Source: Heligmosomoides polygyrus polygyrus
Taxonomy: Eukaryota > Nematoda > Chromadorea > Rhabditida > Heligmosomidae
Assembly: GCA_947396885.1 (NCBI GenBank)
Contig: OX377204.1
Coordinates: 6,510,001 to 6,574,000 of the forward strand
Length of the DNA: 64,000 bases
Reading direction: 5' to 3'
Under the pieces are notes generated by a model. It saw nothing but the letters and a program-made list of their open reading frames with translations, searched no databases and had not been told where the DNA came from. Shown here one piece after another: positions 43,701-55,700 of this stretch (positions are counted from its first letter, which is position 1; each line of letters begins with the position of its first letter). Made by a program: the position numbers and the translations under genes.

Positions 43701-46700
43701 GGAGCAGCGCCTGAGGTGGTATGGACACGTCCTCAGAAGACCAGAGGATCACCCCACAAGGTTGGCCCTAGATTTCGAGGCACCCGGAAAGCATCCGAGA
43801 GGAGCCCCAAGGAAAAGATGGAAGGACGTCATCAAGAGAGATCTCGCCGAAGTCGGCGCCACGGCAGATGACGCCCTTGATAGGATGAGGTGGCGACAGA
43901 TCACAAGAACAGCGGACCCTGCGACTGCGCGGGACTAAACGCTCAGGAGAAGAAGAAGAAGAGTTGGTCACTCGATGTTCTCTGAAGTTATATATCCTCT
44001 TGTTTTCATTAGGTTGTCCGGAAGGTTCTCAGCGTTTTGAGTACTTTATTTTGAACTATCATAACTTTCTCAAATCTTACCGGATTTAGTCGAAATAAAC
44101 ACCGTTCGAACCAGCACGCTTTTGCCAACGGGACACCGGACGACTTATTCCATAAGCGAAAAATGAGGTGTTCGGGATTCGACAAAATCCACGAACGCTA
44201 TTTCGACTTTCTTATTGGTGAAGTTTTCACCAGCGAGCAGTCTGAATATGTTTGAAAAGGTGGTAGTCGTTGGATAGAGGTCTGGAGAATACGGCGGGTG
44301 AGGCAGAACTTCAGCCCTTAATTCGCTCAATTTTCGAAAAGTGATTTGTAAAAGGTGTGGGCGGGCGTTATCGTGCAAAAGAATCGGGCCTCTTCTGTCG
44401 ACCAATGCTGGCCGAAGTTAACGAAATTTTCTGTGGATTTCGTCGATTTCCTTACAGTGGGACTCTGCTGGTGCCAAAAAGTTGTAATGGATCACGCCAG
44501 CCGCCGACCGCCACACGGTGACCATTACCACATTTTGCTAGAGGTTCGCCTTGGGAAATGCCTAGGGGTTCATGGGCATCCGACCACTGTCAGGAACATT
44601 TCCTGTTATCACACGAATACCTTTCCATCAAAAGTAATAATTCGATCCAAAAACGGGTCAGCTTTGTTGCGTAAAAGTAAAAGGATAAAAAGCGGCGTTA
44701 TTCAATCCTCTTTGGGATGCGCCACGTACTCTACTTCTACGGGATGTCGTGGAGGCGTGTTGAATGCGTATTTTGCCATACTATGACTTGCGGACCACCG
44801 ATTCACCGACCGTAGAGGGATGGAAGGCTTAGTTGGCCTGGGCAGTAAATCCGAACCAGGAACCTGGTATCGGGTGCAGGCGACAGTCGGCGCCTCCTCC
44901 GACTGCGGTTCACGCGTAGAAGTAGAGGAGAAGAGACGTCTAGCTCTTTCGCGATCCCGCGAACTGGTATGGTACAGCTTCCACCAATTCCTTCAACTCG
45001 TCGTCCAGGATTGCTCTAGGTAAACCGCTACGGGGGTCATCTTCGAGGCTGAAATCTCCGGTCCGAAATTTGCTGAACCATTGGCACACAGTGCTTTCCC
45101 CAACACTATTAGGCCCCACACTTGATTGGTTTGTCGAGCTGTCCCGGCTGCGGATTGTCCGAATTTGAAGTTAAAATATCGCTCGGAAGGAAGGATAGTA
45201 ACACAAAACGCTGAAAACTTTCGGGACAACCTAATACATTGCTGCTCATCCCTCAGGGTTTTCTCACACCGAAGCAAGGTCCGTTTGCCTGGAATCCGAT
45301 TGCCATTTAATTCCGTCAGCTGCTTGATCAAGATGGGCACCGGTTGCCTCTAGCTCGTTATGCATTAGGTCGTTGCATATGAAATGACCGATTTTGACTG
45401 AAAACTTTGACAGATCGTAACTTTGCTTGAAAGCAATTCTATTAATCAAAATAAGCACAATCAGTACACTTGTCCCAAAGTGACAACATAGCTTAGACAA
45501 CCCATCTTTGTAAAAATCAGAGCTACGAGAATTAATAAAAGAAAAGAAGTCATTTTCAACCTAATCTTGCTTGTTGAATTTTATCCATCACACGACGACC
45601 TAAATGCTTGAAAAAAAACTCGGTAGGGGACAGATCCGACGATTATGCTGGATGTGGTAGAGCTTTGTATCCGAACTCATCCAATTTCGGACAACAATTT
45701 TTGAGACGTATGGACTTGTGTTGTCACAAGCTCTCTGAATAGGCGAGTATTCCAGTTCGACATCTCTGAAGATGTGGCTGGAGCGACATTCATGGCTGCC
45801 GGTGGATCAGCACCGGAGTTCTTCACGTCAGTATTTGGCGTGTTTGTCGCACAGAACAACGTGGGAATAGGTACCATTGTCGGTAAGCAACCACATCTTA
45901 TTTCGACTTCGATGGCAGTTTCGTCGTCGGTGCACACATTTTCAGACTATATTTAAAATTGGAAGCACCATCATAGTAGTGCAGCTTCGTTACTGTAGCA
46001 GCTTAGCGTTTAAAAATAGAGAACTTAGAGGGTAAGGGAAAGCCTGCCAGAATTACCGCCAAAAACTAATACGACGATTCCAGGTGTTGCTAAAAAACTA
46101 TATTTTTCTAATCGGATCAAACCTTTGCTAAAAAGCTGTTCAACTGCTTTTAAAACCAGATAGAATGAAAGCAATCTACGAACTAACAATGTATATTTGT
46201 TACTTTTTCGCTATGGTAAGGTTACTGTTCAAAGCGATAAGAAGACGTTTGTAGCAGGGGTGTGCGTTTCCGTTTTTTCGTTTATCGTTAAATTTCGTTA
46301 AAAAATATAGATAGATGCGTAGTATTGTTTCAATCAAAAAATATCAACGTATATCGTTTTACGTTGAAACTTCTTGAATTTTGACAACCTTCCATATCAA
46401 ACCGAACACCTTCCAAATAAAAACAATCGTCTCCAAATAAAATTATTAAAGTACAAAAATCTTAATTAAAAAAATAACAATTCAAAATTTAAAAAATCTC
46501 AACAGTCTTCCTTGTCCTTTGACTAATTTTCCCGATATTATTACATCACACAATAGTATGAGAATGAGTCTGAAAGGCTGTTAAAATTACGTTTAATATT
46601 ATAAAAATTTAACTTGGAAGGTAATGGTCTTTATTTGGAAAGTGTTCAGTTCGATTTGGAAAGTTGTCAAAATTCAAGAAGTTTCAAGGGTTTCATTTGA

Positions 46701-49700
46701 AAGGGCCCACCTGTCGTGAAGATGGTACATAAAACGGTCCCACTAGTACTTTTCGATTGAAACAATACTGTGCAGCTTTTTAGCAACAGTTTTAACGAAA
46801 TTTAACGATTTAACGAAAACGCACATCACATCCCTGGTTTGTACATAGTACGCCGGTAAGACTGTGTAGTGAACAGGAATGTGCGGGCTTTTCGTTTCCG
46901 TGTTCCGAATTCCGGTTTACGGCCATTTTGGGCTCTTCCGTTCCGTTCCGTGTTCCGCCTGTTTTTGCACCGGAAGGCGGAAACGGAAATGGGCACTGTT
47001 CCACACTAGTTTTCTATTGAATACAATCAGATTATCAATAAAAAAAGAGTTCTCCTTCATGTAATTGTGAGAGAAGCACTGTTTGACAACTCTAGTATTA
47101 ATATTCTTAAAATTGGTTAGATTACCAAAAAAGCACTCAAAATGGCAATGGATGGGTGCAGTTTAAAATTAATGTGCCAGCAAAGGCTATGTATGCTGCT
47201 ATTGTATGCTAAGCAAATGCACTCAACATTGTGAATGTTATGGCATGCGGTTGTCTGCTCCAGGATTATATCAGTGTTCCTAATCAAAGGTGCAAATTTC
47301 AATTTTTAATTTCGTTCGGTGTGAGATTCATCCATATGGAGTTATGCGATTCATTTTTTAATGAAGCATCACGAATATCTACCATGAGCTGTTATTTTGA
47401 CTGACTTATTGAACTTTGACACAAAAGTATTGCTTCGAGAACTATCTAGAAGCTGTCCAGCTGTGTCACCCTGGGCGTAGGGTTTCTAGGCTGGCACAGA
47501 CTAAATATTCCTGTGGAAGTGTGGACCCACCATGACTAATCAATCATCCAGTTATCATCTTAGATCCCAGAATGAATTCTGAGTACTGGATTTGGGGACT
47601 ACAATGTAACTGCTGTTGAGTATGCAGATGTGCGTGCAGTCACCAAATCGTCCATGATGCCACAGGTTTCTATAAAAGTTCAGAGGAATCTCTTTCCTGG
47701 TCGGAAAATGATCTAGTTGGCTACTCCAGTTTTAGACTTTACACGAGTCGGTTTCTTAATGCGAGTCTGTAAGTAACCCCTATGATTAAGTTGGTTAATT
47801 CTATCGTCCAAAAATATGAGCATCAAAAAAGTCAGCGAAAAACCCGTCACAGCAAAGATATATTAGGTTGTCCCATAAGTCTTCGCCGTTTTTTTCAACG
47901 ATTCACTGCAGATTTCGCCGGCGGTCTCCTGCATAGCGCTGCATAGCTTTCGAAAGAGAATGATTTGCTCTATCAGAAGATGTATTGCATTTCTTTCTTC
48001 ATCATGAATTTTGGCAATTTTTAGGTCGTTGAAGTGAAAAGTGAAAAAGTAGCCATTTGCGCAGTCGCTTCTCTCGCTTAGGTTTGTAATTTTTGCGCAG
48101 TTTTTTATAGCATCTGGAAGACAATGTTCTGTACTACAAGAATATGTGTTAGTGCTACTTGCTCATTTGTCCTTTATTGATTTTTAGGCCATCAAATTGG
48201 GACTTACGAAGGAGGATGGTTATTTTTGCCGACAGCTCCTGCTCTGTGGTTGGACTTTTTGGGTTGGTGTTATATGGCCTTCGAAAGAGAATGTCTTGCT
48301 CTATAAGAATATGTGTCGCTTTTATTGATTTCTATTGAATGTCAACAAAATGCCAAAAAAGAGAAAATTCGTCTTCACCAACAACTCCTTCTCCTTCTTC
48401 AGTTGTTGATATTCGACAGAAATAGCGTGAGCCAATAAACGCGACACAAATTCTTACTGAGCAGGACATCCTTTTTCAAATGACATATGACACCAAACAA
48501 AAAAGTCCAACCACAGAACCGGAGTTTTGGTAAAAATTCGGATGGAAAAGTCGGAATTCCCAATTTGATGGACTAAAAATCAATAAAGGACAAGTGAGAA
48601 AATAGGACCAACACATATTCTTGTAGTACAGAACATTGTCTTCCAAGTGCTATAAAAAACTGCACAAAAAATTACAAACCTAAGCGGAGAGAACAAGTGC
48701 GCAAATGGCTACTTTTTCACCTTTTCACTTTTCACTTCAACGACCTAAAAATTGACAAAATTCATGATGAAAAAAGAAATGCAATAGATGCTCTGATAGA
48801 GCAAATCATTTTCTTTCGAAAGCTGTGCAGCGCTATGCAAGAGACCGATGGCGAAATCTGCAGTGAATCGTTGAAAAAAACAGCAGGGACTTATGGGACA
48901 ACCTAATAGAAAGACTGCATGCTGAAATGGTGAGAACTAATGAGATATGACCGCGAATTTGTTTTTGATTATTGCTCTAGCTATAGCTAAAAGGTTATCA
49001 TAACAATATTATGAATCTCGTTTGTTACGTTATGTTAGATGAGGATGAGCGTTAAAGTTCTGGGCAAGAAAAAGTGCAATAGAAGCCGCTTCTGACACCG
49101 TTTCAGATGCACTTTTAGAATAAATGGCGAACATGTGTCATTTCCGTTTCCGCGTTTCGTATTCCGGTTTCCGGCCATTTTGAGCGTTTCCGTTCCGTCT
49201 TTCGTCTTCCGCTTTTTCCTTAAAAAGTTCGGCACATTCCTGGCAGTGATGCTCTGGCGCTGAAGCGGGTGGGTTGCGTCCATAGCTAGTTAGAGCTTAA
49301 GCCTAACCTCCATTCTCAAAAAAAAAACCATTCAGCCGTACCATTTGTTCTCTTTGAATGGGTACCACCTTCGAGCCCTTTTATTCTTTTCGGATTTGTC
49401 AGGGAAGGATAAACAATGGATTTGCTTATTGGCTGGCCATCGCAAGTCAGGCCAGATACGCATTCAAACTGTCCCTACGATACCCCGTAGAAGTTGAATG
49501 CGGGACACATCCTGCAAAGTGTTGACTAAACTAACCTTTGTCCTATATCTTTTTTTGAAGAGTAAGACATAGAAACTGAAAATGAAATAAGTTTCTTGAC
49601 ATAATGAAAGAGAAAAAAGTGGGAAATGAAATGACCAAGGAAATCCACTAGGCGTTTGATGCTGGTAGTTTCAGGCAGCGCCACGTTCAACATACTCTGT

Positions 49701-52700
49701 GTCCTGGCGTTCTGCACCTTGTTCTCACGAGAGGTGTTGCATCTCACATGGTGGCCATTGTTCAGGTGAGCTATACACTATTGGAGATGCACGTAGCGTC
49801 TACACGCAGCTTGTTCCAAATTCTTGCTGTCCACTTCAGAGACATGACGTTCTATATAATCGCTCTGCTGTTTCTGGTGATTTTCTTCGCCGACGAGAGA
49901 ATATCATGGCACGAAGCACTTACTATGTTCCTTATCTACATCATCTACGGGATATTCATGAAGTACAACTCTCAGCTGGAGCGGAAGGTGAAAGGACTTC
50001 TCAGGAACAGTGCTGCTAATGCAGAGATGAGCGTAAGTCCTTCAGTCGGGTTTACTGCAAAATTATAATAGAATAGTCAAGCCATACACTCAGCAACTTC
50101 TGAAGGAGCATGGCTGGGTCCACTGCTTTGTGTAGCTGACGAGCTGCCTTTTTCGGCATCCTAGTTATCCTAATGCCCTTCATTTTTGTAGCACTACATA
50201 TGGGCCCGTGGGCGCGTGTGGCGCAGTCGGAGGAGGGGCCGACTGTCGCCTGCACCCGATACCAGCGTGCTGGTTCGGATTTCCCGCTCAGGCCAACCAA
50301 GCCTTCTATCCCTCCGGGGTCAGTGAATTGGTACCAGATTTGTCTGGGAAGGATGAAGCACTGACTTGTTCGTCGGCTGGCCACCGCAAGTCATTGTATG
50401 GCCAAATACACGTTCAAATCGCCTCCACGACATCCCGTAGAAGTAGAATGCGTGGCGCATCCCAAAAGAGATTGAATAACGCCGTCCTTTATCCTTTATC
50501 CTTACATATGGGCCCAAATTCAGCGTAGTTTTTAAAAATGTTCAGCTCGTTGGATGGCATATAATTAGAAAACTGCTGTTGCAAAATTTTGCTCAATTTG
50601 TTCATCATCATCTTCTATTTTATTACCGCAGACGGATGTTGGGCACGCACTTATGCAATAAAGGGCTCCACGTGGTATAGGCATTTCATGTAGAAGGCTG
50701 CCCATAGCTGCAGCGAAAGTGCATACTTATAAAAAGTTCACAGCTTTCGCACTTTCAAGCCAAATTTCCGGAGAGCCGCCAGCAGTTTTGGTACGGGCTT
50801 GCACCGATCGACTAGGCGTTATTATTGAGGGCAATTTATGCATTGGAATACCACCATTAGAGCCACTGGATTCAAATAATGGGGTGTGTGGAAAGCGCAG
50901 GAGGTGTCGTGCCCCGCAGGAGGTCGCTGAATCGATGGAATATGAACGCTGCACCCCTGGGGCTACGTGTTGAGGCACTAACGGAGTCGAGGACTTACAC
51001 GCGCTGTTCATGACTTGCCACTGCGACATAAGTAGGTCCTTATGTCCGACTACAGACACGCCTCACACCAATGCAGATAGGCTTTAGTATCTCCCCGTGA
51101 AGTTCCTGCGCTGGCTCCGAAATCCTCTCTCCAGCTTCACGTCACTCGCCTGAGGCTGTTGAACTGGACGACTCTTTACGGCATGTGCCGTTGCTCTCAA
51201 TAGATCTTTCCTACCCTCGAGTAAGACGGTGCGTAATATGGATACACACACTGATATCGAGAACACAACTCCTACGAGTTAAATGTTGAGCCCCGCCCGA
51301 TAACCTACGCGATTCCCTAAGCGCATGCCGCAGCTCGGCTCCTACCCTGAAGCCTGCGCTGAATAGGGCGGTGGCCTGACCTGACAATGCGGTTACCTCC
51401 GTCTCCTGCGATCTTGCGTGCTATCCTTGTCAATCCATGATCCTACGCGATAGTTGGAGTCGAAGTTCAGATGGAGATGGACCTGCACTGCTTATGACAA
51501 CTAAGGGCCCATGCACACTTCTGCGACACCGCGGCGCGGCAAGAGGAGCGACGGTTACCTCCGTGAAATCCGGCGGTCGCGTTAGAGCATCGTTATAGGC
51601 AACGGGACCGACGTCCCAGTGCATGTCGCGCCGCTAGGAATGGTTTGAACCATTCCAGCCTGCGGCACTCAGCGCGGCATCGCCGGCGATAGCCGCCGCG
51701 ATAGTCGCAAGAGTGTGCATGCCCCCTCTGCGGCACGTGTCGCAGTGTCGCGCCGCAGCCGTCGCGGCCCTATGCTTCATCACGGCCGCGCCGTGCTGTC
51801 GCAGAAGTGTGCATGGGCCTTAGGCCTCTGTTATACTCCCGCGGGAGCAACCCCGAAACGTCCGCGGACTAAGGGTGCACCGCGGACGGCGGGCGTGGCG
51901 GGGTGCGGCGATTGGCCAGGTGAGGGGTCTCGGCGCGATTCCCGCCCTTCCGCGGATGCTCCCGCGGGAGTATAACTCAGGCCTTAAGGCTGACGAGCCT
52001 GTTGCTCAAGACAGCGGCTGGAGCGACGAACCGACCGCTCACGGTGACGACGAGCGGGAATACTGCTGGCTGTGCGCGGGAAGGCGTTTATAGTGTGTCG
52101 TAGAGCCCTTCGCGTCGGGTCCCAAGTGCCGCGGGCGCCAGTGTGCCTTTGAATAGTGGTGACGAGAGCCACAACAAGAGGAATTGAAACCATATCATCC
52201 TCTCTCGCGATTTGCCTTCCGATTAAACTTTGTTTCTCATATGTGGGTGGCTATTCTAATTCGAACAGATACGAGAGCAAGCACCTTCTATTCTGTTTAC
52301 ACAATTATAATCAGGATCTGTCACAGGGAAATATTATTCTCCATAGACTAGCTAATCCTATCATATTTATTTTATTATTTTATAGCGTAGGTCAAAGTCT
52401 AGCATTAGTGTTGTTAAAAAACGACGAACCAAAAAAGCATTTCTAGAACAAACACAACAAACATTGTTAAACGGTGCATGAGCAGTAGCATGTCTTCGAG
52501 CACCTTATGGTACTCAACATGTGCTAGACCATCTACACAAGAGCACAGGCAGCCTCGTCAAATTCTCGTACTTGGCAGGCAACGAGTTGAATTCCTTGAG
52601 AATCCTTGAGAAATAGTCAAAAAACCTTAAAAACCTTTCTTGAGAATAGGTTAAAAAATTGGCCTTATTCGTGACTTAGCTTCTGATGTTCTATCGATGT

Positions 52701-55700
52701 TTGAGCTATCCTAATACGGATTTTGTCAGCATCCCATTTAGGAAATACGCCAGATTGATTGATAACCTCTCGGAAATATCACATTCAGATTTGAAATTTT
52801 TAAGCACAGAAGTACAGCTTCTTAGGAAATGCTAAACTCAATTAGAATCGTCCACTTTTTTTAAGCGACGCCCAGAATCATTTTTGATAGTAGCTAAATG
52901 ATAAAGGATAAAAGACGGCGTTAATCAATCCCTCTCGTGATGCGTCACGCATTCTACTTCTACGGGATGTTGCGGATGGCATTTGAATGCGTATTTGACC
53001 AGCTATTGAACAAGTTGGCACTTACCCTTCTCGGAGAAGTCTAGTACCAATTCACCGACCACGGTAGGAAGGCTTGGTTGGCCTGGGCGAGAAATCCGAA
53101 CCAGGAACTTGGTATCGGGTGCGCGCGACAGCCGACACCTCTTCCGACTGCGCTACGCTCGTCCCTGTTAATAATTATATGCAAGTATTCTTTCCTTTTT
53201 TAAAATACTGAGTTGTACACAACTAGAGTAACAAAGCTGCTGTTCTATGATTGTCCTTTCAACTGTGAAGGTTTCTGAATAATTCAATGTTAGAACGCTT
53301 CTCAGACGAGGAATCGCAACTCCCTGGCACACGCGCGATTCTGGGCTGCGCATTCTCAGTAATGTCTCGGTAATGACCAATTTAATACACTAAAGCCTTG
53401 GCAAAACGAAAGCTTCGAAGTAAGAACCTCCGAAAAAGTATTCCGAAATTTTAGCTTTGTAGCTACAAAAAAGATAGATTTTGTAAAATGTTTTTTGTAA
53501 AATGTGAGCCCGTGTGATTGGTACTGCTAAAGGCTAAGACGCAAAGCAAGTCGAGTGAGGTCTCGAACTTATTTGTTGATCACGTCAACTCCGACGTGTG
53601 GATTTTTCAAGAGTTGGTACGTTATAATTGAGGGGGAATATCGAATATTGAGAGCTAAGCGGCTGAAAATGCACTCTATCGCACCACTGTCTCGGCGTCG
53701 ACAAAGCAAAATCAAACTTGTCCTCCTTATTCCTGCGAAGGCTCCTGGCTACCTGAGGTCTTCCCGAAAAACTCATTTGATTTGCAGACCCTCTCGGCTC
53801 CGTCGAACACCATCGCCGTCCCCCACAGCCGGGAGCATCGTCGATCGATACCTATGATTCACGGCGGTCAACAGGTTCGAAACGGCCTCGCTCAGATGGC
53901 GATCGGGAGCGATGACGAGAGCGGTAGGGATTATGTCCTTCATGAATTCGGAATGTGTAAATGCAGGTGACTTTGGTATGAGTAGAATGATTGAAAGTCT
54001 GTGTGTCACTCGCATACCGTTACTTAGTACTACCTTAATTTCCTAAATTTCAAGGCGATAAAGCATGTGAAGGCTTCTCTTGGTGCACTTCGAAGTTCTT
54101 TAACCAGGAAGGCAGGATACCATTAAGCTTGTTTTTCCCTTACGTGCACCAGTGCAGCATGCGAGGTTTACTAATTCAGAGCCTTTTAGAATTTCTTGCG
54201 TTGCATGGGACAAGTTTTGTTGCCTCTAACTAGGGGAGGGTTTCGACCTCCCACGGAAATTCATGTTGAGGCCAGAATCATTAGAAAGAGCTCGGAATGC
54301 TGATTACGAATATGGGTGTCAAAATTGCAGCATGAAATTCCTGAGCGAGTTATGGCCTGTCGAAATCTGGTGACCTCACCACAGGCTGGCCGTGAGACAT
54401 AGCTGGCGCGAGAGTGGTGAGTCATTGGGGCTCCGTAAGAAACGCCGGCCAGCTACGGCGGTGGCGCAGGGGTAGTGCTCCCGCTCGTCAGGTGCGACGT
54501 CGTTGGTTCGTATCCCATTGCGCCGGCTTTTTTGCAAATCATAATTTATCTTCGAAATGACCTTTTTTGTGAATTATGACACGTGTCTGTTTAGTTAGCC
54601 GGGAAAACTACCATACAAGTTTAAAAGTGCTTGAAGGCAAAAAACTGCAATGGTGACATTTTTATTTACTATTTTGCATAAATGGAGTCCAATTCATACA
54701 CTAAACAACTGTGTTTCTAAAAACCTTGGCATTCGTGGAACAAAACAAAAAAATGTGTGAAGCAGTCATGTTGCTCTATGTTGAGTATTTCAAAAAGTTT
54801 GAAAACCTAGGGGCACAAAGCGTTTTTTTTTTTGCTTTTTTCACATTTTTTCTTTGATTTGTTCTGTTCGAATGCCTGCTCTACTTGTTCAATATATGAT
54901 TTGGACCCCATTTGTGCAATATAGAAAATAAAAATGTCACCATACCAGTTTTTGCCTTCGTGCATTTTTACAAACGTGTATGGTAGTTTTCCCGGCCATT
55001 TAATCAGACCTTGTCATAATTCACAATAAAAGGCTATTTCGAAGATAAATTATGATTTACAAAAAAACCGGCACCAACGGTAACGAACCAACGACGTCGC
55101 ACCTGACGAGCAGGAGCACAACCCCTACGCCACCGCCGCAGCTGGGGGGGGTGGGGGGGTGCTTCTTACGGAGCCTCAATGGCTCACCACTCTCGCGCCA
55201 GCTGTGGTGAGGCCACCCGACTTCGGCAGGCCATAACTCGCTAAGGAAATTCATTTTGCAATTTTGACACCCATATTCGTAATCAGCATTCCGAGCTTTT
55301 TCTAACGATCCTGGTCTCAACTTGAAGTTCCATGGAGGACAGACATTAGAATCCTACCCTAATAAGAACAGGAAGGCAGGCTTAACTTTCAGATAACGAC
55401 GACCATCACCATTCACATCATCAGAAAAAGGAGCACCGAACCGTCATTGTGGAGCCGAAACAGGACCACATTTTCGTGAAAACGAGTGAGCTCATTTCGA
55501 TTTTAAATTTGCCATGGAGTTTCAACGTGTCCGTTTTTTGCTTCAGACAACATGCCCATCAAGACCGTGAGTGCATCGGTTGACGGACGTGGTAATCGCA
55601 TCACTCCGGTCAACTCGTCCGTCTCCACCCCTCAGGTGCTGCTGTCAGCCTCCGACTCATTTCGCTTATTTCATTTTCCTACTTCAGAATGGGAACGTCA

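Larger units (their letters stand above)
50950..52170. mobile_element. Second copy of the GC-rich repeat of 16.2 kb, hosting two MITEs
   Basis: GAGGCACTAACGGAGTCGAG, TGAGCCCCGCCCGATAACCT, GCGGGAAGGCGTTTATAGTG and GTGTGCCTTTGAATAGTGGT correspond in order to blocks at 16265, 16520, 16780 and 16845. The elements at 51505-51983 are inserted in it. Confidence 0.62.
54228..55362. mobile_element. Long-arm foldback element containing mirrored tRNA-like units, NCKX intron 6
   Basis: Two inverted arms of about 450-500 bp meet near 54.78-54.88 kb. Matching blocks include CTCGGAATGCTGATTACGAA with CGTAATCAGCATTCCGAG, and TCGAAGATAAATTATGATT with its mirror. Each arm holds a tRNA-like unit. Target duplication unclear. 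Confidence 0.85.
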
